From positions 2,840,932 through 2,904,931 of the forward strand of contig RPFO01000015.1 in NCBI GenBank assembly GCA_009746045.1: a stretch of DNA of 64,000 bases, in the 5' to 3' direction. The notes beneath the pieces are model-generated. The model did not search any database. It was not told the DNA's origin and saw only the letters and a program-made list of their open reading frames with translations. A program made the translations under genes and the position numbers. Origin of the DNA: Mesostigma viride (taxonomy: Eukaryota; Streptophyta; Mesostigmatophyceae; Mesostigmatales; Mesostigmataceae). Below are positions 34,782 through 46,445 of this stretch, piece after piece (the stretch's first letter is position 1; each line of letters begins with the position of its first letter).

Positions 34782-35252
34782 TCTTAACGGTATTTTTTGC
34801 TAGCAAATGTCACCATGTTACCATGCTGCCGACTCCCAAAATTTTTTTTTACCACATGGCATCATAAGATATCTGATAAGGAACCTTGGTGCCAAATTTG
34901 AGGTCAAACTGACCATTATTCCTTCTCCAAATAATTTCCAGGGGAAGAAAATGGGTTTGTGTGTCAAGACATGTCACGGTGGCATGGTGGCACGGTGGCA
35001 CGGTGGCACGGTGGCACGGTGGCACAGTGGCATCCCACGTTGGGCAGTGCTTGTGGGCAATATAACATTAGTATTGGACGTTATGTTACCTCGTGACACC
35101 ATACAAAATCATAAAATGGTAGTTTTATGGTGCAACGGTGCAACGGTGCAACGGTGCAACGGTGCAACGGTGCAACGGTGCAACGGTGCAACGGTGCAAC
35201 GGTGCAACGGTGCAACGGTGTCAAAACATGATGAGACACTTACCTCCTAGCT
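34782..35252 (-). repeat. Right subterminal octamer arrays of the 29.3-kb block
   Basis: GTGGCACG units at about 34978-35026 and GTGCAACG units at about 35130-35222, the reverse complement of the CACCGTTG-type array at the left end. The rest of this stretch, including the segment up to the block's end at 35339, is non-coding. Confidence 0.85.
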
Positions 35253-35339
35253 TTGGACCTAAGGGAGGTACAAAATAACAAAGTTGAAAAAAAGTCAAAT
35301 TGTACTAGTGGTGGAGTACAATTCCAGTTGTGCTTAGGG

Positions 35340-36180
35340 TACGGTGGTCGGGGTCGCGGTGGTGGTCGAGGCGGAGGCGGTCGTCCGCCGACATCGGATG
35401 GGACTCAGGAGGCGCAGGGCGTGCAAGGCGCGCTGGGCGCACCCACCCCGTCACGCGGTAAATGTTACCTTTGCGACAAGGATGGGCACCTTAGTCGCGA
35501 GTGTCCAAGCCGCTGCACGAAGCCGCATGGGTCAGACACGAAGTGGCACCTGATGAACAAGTGTCCAGCCGCGGGCATCAAGACGGTCCACTTCGCCGAG
35601 ATGGCGGGCAAGACCGACTCGATGGAAGCCCAGGTGGCTGCCATCAAGCATGGTGAGGAGGCGACGGCGCCCCCCAACCAATTCGCGACGGTGTACCGGG
35701 AGGACCCATTCTGGGCGCCCATGCCGGGTGACGTCGAGATCAACGCTGCGGAGGCTACCAAAGGCAAGCAGGCACGCAGCCCGCTTTCTTTTTCAGCAGG
35801 CACCCATGTTGCCTGCCGGGCAGCTGCCCGCGTCCTTTTCTATGCCGCTGGCTGGGGTGCAATCTGCTTTTGAGCATGCGAACCCTGCTGGGCTGGAGCA
35901 GCGTAGGCGATTGGCGCCTGTGTACCCAATGCCGTTCATTGTGGACGTACCCATGTTTTCAGCACGGCAGGTGGTCGACACCTTCGGGCAGAAGGGGGTT
36001 GAGTGGCTGGGGTCCGTTGTGTCCGAGATCCAGTTGTTCGCAGATGGGCATGATGTGCGCACCTTGCGCAATTCTGAGTCCGTCACCTACGGGCGTCAGC
36101 CGGTAGAAGCCGCAGTGCCCGTGGTGCAAGCGGGAGTGGTCAGCACAAGTAGCCAGCAGCGCACTAGTGCAGTTCCCTAG
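35340..36180 (+). CDS. Gag C-terminal stretch with CCHC knuckle
   Basis: After the target duplication TAC the sequence continues with a Gly/Arg-rich run and a retroviral-type zinc knuckle CYLCDKDGHLSREC (CX2CX4HX4C, about 35463-35507), which binds element RNA during packaging. A less clear stretch toward 36180 leads to the protease. The element is a broken fossil. Confidence 0.8.
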
Positions 36181-36189
36181 GTTCCCACG

Positions 36190-36640
36190 GTGGTTCCATA
36201 CCCCAATGGTGAGCCGTCCATAGCGTTCCAAGCAGTTGGAGCCTGTGGAGATGTATGGAGCGACATGGTGACATGTCCGTTGGTTGGCGCAGTCAAGCTT
36301 GATAGCGGTGCTCAGCCGCTAGTCATCAGCACAGACTTGGCCACCATGCTGAACCTGACCTACGAGAACGGTGGCTTAGTGGAAAGCCCCGTGTCTGTGT
36401 CAGGTTGGCAGGGTCCGGCTAGTAAGCCGTACGCTATGACGGCGGTTAAAGTCAACGTGATTTTCAATCCGTTGCGCGCCTCTAGCATGACCACCGTGTC
36501 CGCGTATGCGCTGGTGGTCAACAAGTGTGGATATTCCGCACTACTCGGGGTGGATGTCCTTGCTCGCGCCATGGTTCAGGTGGACTATAGGGCGGAGGAG
36601 GCATCTTACATCCCTGATTGGGATGGGGCTGGCCTGAAGC
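36190..36640 (+). CDS. Retropepsin-like protease of the Ty3-like element
   Basis: Contains GAVKLDSGAQPLVIS (Asp-Ser-Gly active-site loop), a middle beta-rich part with VSVSGWQG, and the closing YSALLGVDVLARAMV, the ILGxDxL motif of retropepsins. The family cleaves the Gag-Pol polyprotein. It lies directly before the methyltransferase. Confidence 0.8.
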
Positions 36641-36999
36641 GGGCCAGTGTGCCGGTCTCATGCTTCAGTTCTTCAGCCGGGGCTGCATGCCTCAACCCTT
36701 CCGCGGCTGCGGGCGTGGTGGAGGTCAGCATGGTGGAGGTACGGGCGGCGGGCTCATCGGCGTGGGACAAGCATCGGACGGTGCTGCCTCAGCCAACGGC
36801 GAGCATTGCCAAGATGCGCACGCAGTGGTCGCTGGATGCTGTGCCGTCCACGCGGCAGCTGGCTATGCGCAAGCGGGTGACTGAAGCTGTCGTTACCGTT
36901 CCTCAGATGGCCAGCCATGGCCTCACTTTGGTGCAACCGGGTGTCTCGGAGGCCCAAGGTAATTTTTCTGCTGCAATCTTACCGCAGGCCCCTGATTTT

Positions 37000-38645
37000 G
37001 CCAAGGGTGCGGTAGTTTTGGAACTGTTTGCGGGGATCGGAGGGGGCATTGCAGGCTTTTTGGCCGCAGGCGGCGTGTGCCGTAAACTCATCGCGGTAGA
37101 GCCATCGCACATTGAAGGCGCGTCAGGTGTACTTCAGTCACTGTGGCGTGTTGTCGCGAGAGTATCCCGCGCAGTTTCCGCCATCAGCATGGCGTGACCC
37201 GTTTGGGGAATGTCCTCAAGATATCCGAGCCATCGGTGAGGTGCAGGTGCAGCAGTTGTTGCGCAGGCTACATGCCATCGACTTGGTAATTGCGGGTTGG
37301 GAGTGCCAGGGCCTGAGCCAGGCAGGGCAAGGGCGGGGCCTAGCCGATCCGCGTAGCGCGCTGTTCTGGGAACTGTTGCGTGTGGTGGGACTGTTACAGT
37401 CGCGTCAGCCTCATCCGCCTGCGTATCTGTTTGAGAACGTTGTGGCGGGTGACAGCCCACATCAGGCGGTGCGGGAGGACTGGGCTACAATCGTGGCACT
37501 CCTGGGGGAGCCCATCGTGTGTGACAACGCAGGGCTGGGTGGCTTCACGCATCGTTTGCGTGCCTATTGGACCAACGTGGCGTGTGCGACCGGTGTGTCA
37601 GAGGTGAATTTCACCCTGTGTGCCCAACTGCCTGTTTACATTTGTAGTGTCTGGCCATCATGTTGTAAACGGAGGTATTAGGGTTGCGTCCCTAACAATC
37701 GCACCCGCCTGCCGTCTTTCTGGCCGATAGTTAAATAGGCTTGGTAGGGCCCGCCGTGAGCTTTCCGGCACAACTTATAGCACTAAATATAGTGCAGTAT
37801 AGCAAAAGTTATGTAGTGCCGAAGTTGTCATTCCGGCACAATACTTTGCGTACCTTAGGTGCCGACGGTGTACTATCCTCGGCCGAATATTCCGTGTTGG
37901 ATATTTCGTAGTATGACTGAATCCAGTTCTAGATGCATTGTATGCCGTGTTAGTTGCTTGACATCTGGCGTTCTCCTAATCGTCAATTGTATAATCGACA
38001 GCTGGCAACTTGTGCAGAATATTCTAGAACGTGCACCGCTGCCCCAATGTGCCTTGATAAGGAAGTGACACACCTACGTTGCACTTACCTTGCAGTCCGA
38101 GCCCAGTGTGGCTATGGATGCTATGGTCCCCACCCGGGAACCGCACCATGGCTTTGGCGGTGAAACGGTGGCAGTCCGTAACCTAAATATGCAATGAATT
38201 AACTGTCTATCAATTTTCTCAATCAGTCTTGACGACCAAGGAATTAAATGAAAATTTCTGACACGGTGTGCAGGCGGTCTTGGGGGCCGTAGCAAGGCAG
38301 CATCCGAGTGTGTCTGCGGAGGTAGCATTGCCTTCCCACCTAGTCACGCAGAAGGTGGATAGCGAGGATCGCCCACCGTATGCACGCGTCAACCGGGTCG
38401 GGAGCCCCATGTGTGCACTGCCGACCCTGGTCAGTTACCAAGGGTCAACAGCATACCGTGATCGGGGTAAGGGTCTCGTTTGGGACACTACCACCGGTCT
38501 GTTGGTGCAGCCACCCGCAGAATTTCGTGAGGCCAGCATGGGTTTTCATGTCGGGGCCTCGGCGCTGCCGGGCGTGCTCGAGAGTGAGCGCTGGTCTTTG
38601 ATAGGCCAGGCTATGTCGGTGTTGCAGGTCGGGTATGTGCTGCTT
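37000..38645 (+). CDS. C5 cytosine DNA methyltransferase domain inside the retroelement
   Basis: Motif I VLELFAGIGGGIAGF (S-adenosylmethionine site, about 37015-37060), motif IV DLVIAGWECQGLSQAG with the catalytic Cys (about 37275-37320), motif VI YLFENVV (Glu-Asn-Val, about 37425-37445), motif VIII-like HRLRAYWTN (about 37550-37575), and a C-terminal block with RPPYARVNRVG, EFREASMGFHVGASALPG and ERWSLIGQAMSVL (about 38360-38640). The homology is in two blocks separated by about 0.6 kb of unrelated sequence (about 37645-38265), an intron or insertion. The RLRAYWTN block recalls DNMT3-type enzymes. Enzymes of this family methylate cytosine in DNA. Position between protease and reverse transcriptase shows it is part of Pol. 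The element is a broken fossil. Confidence 0.85.
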
Positions 38646-38862
38646 GCATCGGTTGCCGTGCGCCAGTCCGGGGGGGCGTCCCCAGCCAATCCGCCTCAGC
38701 AGGTTGAGGCGCGTGCAGCCAAACTGAAGCGCCCTGCAGCGACGGGGACTTCGTCAGCATGGGGGTGGCGTCTGCGACAGGTGTGGACTATCATTCTCAT
38801 GACCGCCCTGCTGACCAGCACCGTCCTGGCCGGCGAGCCCACGCTGCATCGGGTAATACACC

Positions 38863-39249
38863 GTGCCGCCGGCACGCGAGGCTCCGGCGGTGGGTGTCAC
38901 ACCAGGTGTGGCAGCCTTTTCCTTGTTCCACGACGATGCGGCTAGGGCGCCGCATCTTGAGGCACATGCGGTAGCTGTGGGTGATCCCGCAGATACGCAC
39001 CCCTGGGCTATTGGCGAACACCTTTCTGATGCGCAGCGCTCAGCCATGCTAAAGTGGCTAGGCACTGCAAGGGGGGGCTTCGCTTTCACAAGTGATGAAC
39101 TGGGGTGTTTCAATGGTGGGACCATGCGTGTTCCATTGGACACTGACACTCCTTTGTTCCGACGCCAGCATCGCCTGAGTCAGGCCGAGTTGGATTTTGT
39201 AGCCGAGCAATGCAAGGAGTTAGAGGATGCCGGTATCATCAGGCAATCT
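38863..39249 (+). CDS. N-terminal reverse transcriptase region of the Ty3-like element
   Basis: The closing part, FRRQHRLSQAELDFVAEQ and KELEDAGIIRQSS, is the classic lead-in to Ty3-type reverse transcriptase. It is met by the 5.6-kb LTR element; further RT sequence is seen at 44829-45018. The preceding linker from the methyltransferase (38650-38860) includes a hydrophobic stretch (WTIILMTALLTSTVLAG) that could be a membrane segment or chance. Confidence 0.8.
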
Positions 39250-39827
39250 AGTTAAGCTGGACACACTTGCGTGTGCTCAGCTTTCTGACGCGACCATTGG
39301 GTTCATAATTCGTCATGATTGTCTTTATTCATGGACAACAATAATACTGGCTCTTATTAGGTTGCGTTGACCATGAGGTCAACAACCTTGTCGATGGACT
39401 CAAATCAGATAGATACCACTGCCTTGCGCAGTAATTCCATATAATGCTTTTCGCATCCACTTTCCGTCCGTCAACGCAAGTCAGCAACCATTTGCGTCAA
39501 CAAATCCAGTACGTCGGATCCACGTCAAACATCTGTACTATGGACCCTTCTAGAAGCTCATTGCAGCAACCAACCACTCAGCACTGCGGATACTTGATGC
39601 ACACAGGACCTTGCTTCCGCATCATGCCTGTCCGGCACTCAACCTCATGGTGCCGCGCCACAAGCGTAGATACTACCAAGGATAATATATACAGTTCGGA
39701 TCCTTAGTATCTGGTTGGCCACTACACATCTTTGGTTGTTGTACTATCATTTATTGGCCGATAGTAGTTCTTTCAGCGTTGTACTAGTTTGTACTAACTT
39801 GGCCATCCTGAGCCACCCGGCTCAACT
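39250..39827. repeat. Left LTR of the 5.6-kb element
   Basis: Begins AGTTAAGCTGGACAC and ends CCCGGCTCAACT; the ends AGTT/AACT are inverted repeats and differ from the usual TG/CA. Nearly identical to 44246-44823. Confidence 0.92.
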
Positions 39828-42800
39828 CCAGCCCACATTTCAAGTGCGAAATAAGACCGGCATCAGTGATGTATTGGGAGGTGTTTAAACCCCCGTTTTT
39901 CGGCCGCATCCGGGATGACGGGCTTATTTCACATAGTGGAGCTGCTTTCCTGCAGCTGGCCAGGCACGCTTCAATTTGCAAAACCTAGACCAGAGAGGAG
40001 AAAAATTACTTGGCCGATATCTACTCAATGGTCAGATTGTTATAACCAGACTGTTGGTAGGAAAAAACCCTTATAGTGAACAGGGACCAAAAAACCTACC
40101 CAAGGGGCATTAGGCGAGGCCCACAGCCGGCTATTATCAATCTGACATGCACGGTTGCCCCTTTCATTGTAATCACAGTACTAAGGGCAGCCATCGTATC
40201 AGTCAACCCCAGTTTAGACTTTGGGCAGTGCATGACTGACATCCTCGGGCATTGTACATCCAGCCCGGCAATCTGGTCATCGGCCATATTAGTTTCCAGA
40301 AGAAATATTTGTCAAGAAATTTATCTGATGACATGCAGACCGGGGTTTATTATTCTTCCCGATCAGGGTCCATGCCACTTCACAAGGGAGTATATTACCA
40401 TTCATGTTTTGACATCCCAGCCACAGAGCCACTTCATGCATGGAATTCTTTTGGCTGAGGTTATATCAATCATTCCCTTTCGGCACCAAGACCCATTCTT
40501 CTGGGCTATCACTGGTTTACGATGAAGTTTCAGTCCTTTTCAGGGACAACTCCAATGCCTTCCTCCAGAAAATATAGTAGACTTGTAATCATCAGGCTGT
40601 CATCCCTTACGGGGCTGGCCTGGCATTCACTGTTTGCATCACCCGCTTATGGAACATCATTGGCTCAGCAGGCTGAAGCATTAATTATTCCTTGGAGGGG
40701 TCTTATCATACAGTGCATGGGTCATCTTTGTTAAACCAATTCAAAACCTGCACCAACAAAGGGTGTAATAATGATGATGTACAGCTGTTATGCAACAGCT
40801 TATTCTCCCTTTGTTCATCACAGCTTATTCTGAGCCATGGCATTCACTGGAATTTCATCCAGTTCCCATGCAACGTCTTGTCATGCACCCAGCACACCTG
40901 GGCACGTACAGTACCCACAACCATCAGCCAGGGGAATGTCATCCCTGCAGACATGGTTGGGTTTTGCTTTACGCAAACTGAGTGCTTGCTTGCTGATAAT
41001 CCATAGTATGGAAAAGCTGACCAATTACAATTGGCCCTTCACATCCCTTTTCCTTCTTCTAGTAGGGACATGGATATGCTATCAAGTGTTGCCTGGCTCA
41101 TCACTTGAGCCTTCAGGCCATCATCACGTACGGAATACCAATACTTGATTTATGCTTATTCATCTTCTCATTCTTCTGAAATTTTACTAGAGGATATTTC
41201 TGCAAATATCCACTGCAAATTCAGCAGACATGAGTAAGGAAACCCTTCCTTATAGGGGCCAATGCCACCTGAGGGTACGCTGCAAATTTTTATTTAGTAA
41301 GTGCGTCAGACAGAGAAAGATTTCCCTGCCACATGGACGGCTGCAGTCCATCCATTGGGTCATGATTTTGGGGCAGATCCATTGATGACCCCTTCCTGTT
41401 GACAACAAGGAGGAAGCTGTCACAGGGCATTCACAATTGGCTGAATGTTCTTAGCCAGCTGTGGACAACAGGCGACTGAACCCATAGCCCGCCTCTTAAG
41501 AAAATGAGCCTCACTCAGCCTCGCCTCTTCACCTACCGTGGCCCCCGCAGGGAGTGCAATGCCACACCCCGGCTCTACAAAACTCCCTCCATGAGATGCA
41601 GTCATAGGGCAGGACAAAGCAACCCTCATCTGTTCGTCATCCTGTTGCGCACCAGTCAGATCAGATTCAGATGGTCCCCCCTGCATTGCCTCTTGCCATG
41701 TGGGTAGCAGACCGCCGAGTTGGGTTTGGCTTGGCTTCGCTTGGTCCATCTCTTGACGTACTGATGGGACGACCAGTATACGTTTGCCCAGGTCAGCATT
41801 CATTCCATTGGGCGCCCACCACTGCCCGGCAAGTTGGTTTGATCCTGTGCCAAGATACGTGATTGACCGCTTTTACATGGCCTACCACGCTCCACATCAG
41901 TAGTTTTGTGGCCTACTTTCAGATGTCCTTGATGTAGGATATCTCATACCCCCTCCCAAATACTGAAGGAGGCCGCCCTCCTTATAGGCCTAGTCAGCCC
42001 GACCCTTTCAACACATGTATCTTTTGCATTTGCTCTTTCATTCAATGCAGCTCATGAAGCACATGCCATTCCGAGGCTGCACTGAACTCGGTAGGCGGCA
42101 GAGCCTATCTCAGGCCCTTCGACTCATGGTACCTGTTATCGTCACATCACCCCTGACATTTGTAGGGGGTTTCAAGACAGCAGGTTAGAATATAAATACT
42201 ATCCTGCTCCTTCTCATGGTGGTTTTATTAATCTTTGTATGCTGGGGCCCAAAACCGTCTGGTACTAAAAAATATAAGGCTCTTGAGTTCAGACAAACTT
42301 CTGACTTCCAAGATAGCCCAATCACATGTTGGTCAATATGGCTGCCAACAAAGAACTTGCCCCAAGCACCACCTTGTAACCAGACCACCCATGCAATATA
42401 ATTCACAGGCTTCTCCATCATCCAAGGAAAAGGTACACATAAACCTCATCCCATGGATATAAGGAGGTTCAAGGTGATCTGTATACGTATCACACACACA
42501 TCCACACTTAGCCATTACAGGATTTCTCTTTGCGACCAACATCCCACCACGTATGACGTGTGGCAGAATTATTCATGAACATGGCCACAACTTATGTTCA
42601 AAATTTGGCCAGTGTAGACATGCAACCACCAAATAACATCAGCCAAAAACTGTCATGGCTGGCTTTATTGAGACATCAACCATCAGCCAAATAAATATTA
42701 TGGCTGGATTTCTCATGACATCAATCATCAGCCGAATAACTGTCATGGCTGGATTTCTTGTACCAGCAATCATTCAGGCAGAATCTTATGATACCATCAG

Positions 42801-44245
42801 CCGTTGCAGCACCGGCTGTCAATGACCCCCGTCACAGGTACTGGGCCATCATTCCATGTGGGCTGAAAAAAAAACCATCACCATTCCCACAAAAACCATT
42901 GCCTGAAATGATCAGGGTATACAGGCTGTACTATATGGGCTCCATCTTACGTGGTTCCCCTTCAGGATTGATCACACCTAACCCTGGAAAATTCAGTCTT
43001 CTGCCCAAGCCCTTAGCATGGGGCACAACCACACATAGGCTGGCAGGCAATTAATCTATCTTCACGTGTTGCATGAGCCATATGCCTAAAATCTCCTTAG
43101 GCATGCATTCACGTGGCTTCATGGACTTCAATAAATCATGCCCATGGTTGTATAGACGCCATCAGCTGGAAAATGCACAATCATTAGGCACTGTCATCCA
43201 GCTGGACACCAACGAGGATTCTCACCATGCCTGCGCACAAACCACACGCACTTCTGCATGATAGACAACAAAGGAAAAGAAAATAGCAACAAAGCATCTG
43301 GGCTACACAACCAGACTTCCCAGGAAAGTTTTGGAATCAACCAGCAAATAACCATACACTGGAAGACTTCTTGACGCACCACAGCATCAAGGCAAAGAGA
43401 AAAGAAAATCTTTCATTCAAGCATGCAGAATATACTGTGCCCTTAAGCCAAACGTTAAGCTTTCTGGCTTCAAAAGCCGCTGTTGAAAACACCAGCACAT
43501 CAATCAAAGCAAAGGCTGATTGCAAAATTCAGCAGGCGCTTTAAAACAGCCTAGCTAACGTTAGAAACCATTCGCCAGCTTTAACAAGGAATAGACGTCT
43601 CAAGAGCTGACGCTTTTATTCGTATAGAAAATCCGCCACCTTGCAGGATTTCCTCTTGGTCGAGACAGCTATAACAACCATCTCACCGAACTCACGAAAT
43701 CTTGAAAAGAAAACATGCAGGGCACTTACACGCATCAGTCGAATACAAACCGTACACAAACCAGCGCAGTTATACCGCCTGTGCTGTCCCGGGAAAGAAA
43801 AGAAGACCATGACGGATGTACACCGCCGTCCGTGACCACCTTGATGACCCGCCTTGCAAACAAAGCTTGTAAATTCCAGCTTGCACGACTTCAAGCGTTT
43901 ACTTTCGCACAGTAGCTCTCGGATCCATTCCGGTGTTTTACACCATGATGCGGCGCTGGCCTTAACCACACGCCTCGATGAAGAGCTAAGCCGCTGCGGA
44001 AATTTTGCGTCACAGCGCTATGTAGCTTTCAGCCCGTCACAAGAGCTAACCGAAAAATTGTTTGGCTTGCCCAAACCATGGCTGGCCGATACCCAATTAT
44101 CATCAAGTGAGCTACGGCTAACCACAGACGGACTTCTTGCATAGAATTCGTCAAGGCGACCAGACCGACTCCAGAAAATTTAATCGCCTTCCATTTTCAC
44201 ATCAGCTCTTCATCACTGAAGGTTGCAACGAACCTTCCCAATACA

Positions 44246-44823
44246 AGTTAAGCTGGACACACTTGCGTGTGCTCAGCTTTCTGACGCGACCATTGGGTTC
44301 ATAATTCGTCATGATTGTCTTTATTCATGGACAACAATAATACTGGCTCTTATTAGGTTGCGTTGACCATGAGGTCAACAACGTTGTCGATGGACTCAAA
44401 TCAGATAGATACCACTGCCTTGCGCAGTAATTCCATATAATGCTTTTCGCATCCACTTTCCGTCCGTCAACGCAAGTCAGCAACCATTTGCGTCAACAAA
44501 TCCAGTACGTCGGATCCACGTCAAACATCTGTACTATGGACCCTTCTAGAAGCTCATTGCAGCAACCAACCACTCAGCACTGCGGATACTTGATGCACAC
44601 AGGACCTTGCTTCCGCATCATGCCTGTCCGGCACTCAACCTCATGGTGCCGCGCCACAAGCGTAGATACTACCAAGGATAATATATACAGTTCGGATCCT
44701 TAGTATCTGGTTGGCCACTACACATCTTTGGTTGTTGTACTATCATTTATTGGCCGATAGTAGTTCTTTCAGCGTTGTACTAGTTTGTACTAACTTGGCC
44801 ATCCTGAGCCACCCGGCTCAACT
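44246..44823. repeat. Right LTR of the 5.6-kb element
   Basis: Direct repeat of 39250-39827. Followed by the target duplication AATCT and by reverse transcriptase sequence of the Ty3-like element. Confidence 0.92.
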
Positions 44824-44828
44824 AATCT

Positions 44829-45018
44829 TCCTCCAGCTATGCTGCTGCCGTTGTCGTTGCGCCCAAGAAGGACGCTATCACCGGGGCATGGACGGGTATG
44901 CGCATGGCCACCGATCTGCGGTTGCTGAATGCACACACACCCGTGGACCGTGACCCCATGCCACGTGTGGATGATGTCTTGGATAAGATATCTCCTCATG
45001 TGAAGTTTGTGTCCCCCT
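44829..45018 (+). CDS. Further reverse transcriptase stretch of the Ty3-like element
   Basis: Carries VVVAPKKDAITG, MATDLRLLNAHTPVDRDP and RVDDVLDKI, matching the Ty3 RT segment that precedes the first catalytic Asp. Similarity ends at about 45018, where GC-rich sequence of another kind begins. The border is abrupt and no target duplication is recognised. Confidence 0.75.
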
Positions 45019-45019
45019 C

Positions 45020-45421
45020 GGAGGATGCTGGGTCCCGGACAACGTGCGTTTGGCCGAATGTGACATCACGTCGCGAGTCACGAGTCGCAGCTCGGCCAAC
45101 TGGCTGCAGGACAAGAGGATGGTAGGAGCGGCGGACTTTCTAGGGACGGACATAGCGATGCGGGGGGATTACATCGCGTTCACGAAGAAAAACGATTCGC
45201 TGGTAGTGCTGCATCTGGATCCTTCCAGAAACCAAACCCACCGGGAGATTCTGTTCTCGTCACTCAAGAGCATCATCGACCCCGAACGTTTCTTCGTTCT
45301 GAGGGCACCGAAGGGCGCGAAGCCCGTTTTCCTACGTCACCTCGGACCAATGGGCGTGAAGATCGCGATCATCAAGGACAAGGTGTACGCGGCCAAAGCC
45401 CTAGATAAGCCCATGACCTGA
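45020..45421 (+). CDS. Unknown ORF upstream of the ribonucleotide reductase
   Basis: An open GC-rich frame enters from the border of the retroelement, so its 5' end is lost or unclear, and ends at a TGA at 45419-45421. It includes VRLAECDITSRVTSRSSANW, MVGAADFLGTDIAMRG and FLRHLGPMGVKIAIIKDKVY. No family recognised. Codon use matches the neighbouring reductase exons. It could be the 3' exon of a neighbouring gene, or a gene from a large DNA virus if the whole segment is viral in origin. Confidence 0.45.
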   Translation, partial: GGCWVPDNVRLAECDITSRVTSRSSANWLQDKRMVGAADFLGTDIAMRGDYIAFTKKNDSLVVLHLDPSRNQTHREILFSSLKSIIDPERFFVLRAPKGAKPVFLRHLGPMGVKIAIIKDKVYAAKALDKPMT

Positions 45422-45474
45422 CCGCGTTGACCGGACCCGTGTTCATTTCGCCGCGTAGAGTAGACCCCGAGCCC

Positions 45475-45845
45475 ATGACTCGGACCATGACGACGCCGAC
45501 GGACCGAGCGATGGCCGTGTCTTTGCGGACCTATCACCGCTCGCTCGATGACGGGACGCTGGAGTCGTGGGACGACGTCGTGAACCGCGTGATCGCCCAC
45601 CAGGAGTGGCTGTGGGTGCGCGCGAAAGACGGCAAGGCTCTGGACGCGGACGAGAAGAGGGAGCTGGACGACCTGCGCGTCCACATCGCGAACCGCAAGA
45701 TCGCTCCGGCGGGCCGCACGCTTTGGCTGGGAGGAACCGAGTTGAGCAGGAGGAGGGAGTCCTGCATGTTCAACTGCAGCTTCACCGAGGTGGAGACGGT
45801 GTACGACATCGTCGACGTCTTGTGGCTTCTCTTGCAGGGATGCGG
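45475..45845 (+). CDS. Class II ribonucleotide reductase, exon 1
   Basis: Adenosylcobalamin-dependent ribonucleoside-triphosphate reductase (Lactobacillus leichmannii type) makes deoxyribonucleotides for DNA synthesis. This exon holds the N-terminal helical region (TYHRSLDDGTLESWDDVVNR), the signature IAPAGRTLWLGGTE and the cysteine motif SCMFNCSFTEVETVYDIVD. The first in-frame ATG is 45475; ATGs at 45487 and 45511 are alternatives. The exon ends within the glycine codon of QGCG, followed by a perfect GTGAGT donor. The gene is cellular-type with spliceosomal introns; a giant-virus source that later gained introns is an alternative. Confidence 0.82.
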
Positions 45846-46019
45846 GTGAGTCAATCGCAGCAGCCCGGGCAATAGCTTTCCACGATCACGCGGAGGAGGA
45901 AGAACCCCGCCAGTATGGCGATTTCGTACATGTACATGCGCGTGCTCTCCTCCCTCTGCTCCGGCTCCTCATCGTCCATCCGGCTTTCCTAATCCGTGTC
46001 ATATTTTTTTCGTCCGCAG
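45846..46019 (+). other. Intron 1 of the reductase
   Basis: 174 bp, GTGAGT at the 5' end, pyrimidine-rich ATTTTTTTCGTCCGCAG at the 3' end. Removal keeps the frame across the conserved QGCGVGF motif, which supports the call strongly. Confidence 0.88.
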
Positions 46020-46305
46020 GGTCGGATTCCGCCCGGTGACCGGCACTCTCAACGGCTTCTCGCGCGCCATCAAGGACATCGAGGTGGTGCGGTCGAGGCG
46101 CAAGGCGAAGGGGGGCAGGGAGTTCAACGAGGAGACATGGGATCCCGACACGAAGACCTGGACCATCTCGGTCGGCGACTCGGCCGTCGCGTGGGCCAAG
46201 GCCGCCGGCAAGCTCATGGCCGGCAAGTACCCCGCCGAGAAACTCGTGCTGGACTTCTCCGAGATCCGACCGGGGGGAGAGAGACTCTCCGGATATTCCT
46301 GGCTC
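46020..46305 (+). CDS. Class II ribonucleotide reductase, exon 2
   Basis: Continues with VGFRPVTGTLNGF, the conserved segment after the QGCG motif, then WTISVGDSAVAWAKAAGKLM and LDFSEIRPGGERLSGYSWL. These are hallmarks of the monomeric class II enzyme. The exon ends at TGGCTC followed by GTGAGT. Confidence 0.88.
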
Positions 46306-46445
46306 GTGAGTTATTTGCAATGGAAATGAAAGTTTTATTAGATTATCGCGAAATATAAATGTTCCCTTTCTTATTGTTTTCGGTGGACAACAGAGGCACT
46401 TGTTGACAAAATCGTTTGTTGGCCTCGGATGCGCGTTATGTGCAG
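46306..46445 (+). other. Intron 2 of the reductase
   Basis: 140 bp, AT-rich against its exons, GTGAGT donor and TTATGTGCAG acceptor. The frame continues in SSGD after GYSWL, as in the protein family. Confidence 0.88.

Larger units (their letters stand above)
39250..44823. mobile_element. Young 5.6-kb LTR element without recognisable genes
   Basis: Two 578-bp direct repeats (39250-39827, 44246-44823) bound it, with the 5-bp target duplication AATCT at 39245-39249 and 44824-44828. One difference between the LTRs was noticed, so it inserted recently. The 4.4-kb interior (39828-44245) has only short frames, none recognised; the longest is 127 codons on the minus strand at 41420-41803. Such large non-coding LTR elements depend on proteins of other elements. 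Orientation is uncertain. Three diverged units of about 55 bp with GTCATGGCTGG lie near 42650-42760. Confidence 0.88.

Noticed and set aside
37645-38265. Separate transposon between the two methyltransferase blocks
   Set aside because: No inverted ends or target duplication that I could show; an intron or an unclassified insertion remain equally possible.
39828-44245. Coding genes in the 5.6-kb LTR element
   Set aside because: Only short unrelated frames on both strands; none has retroelement motifs.
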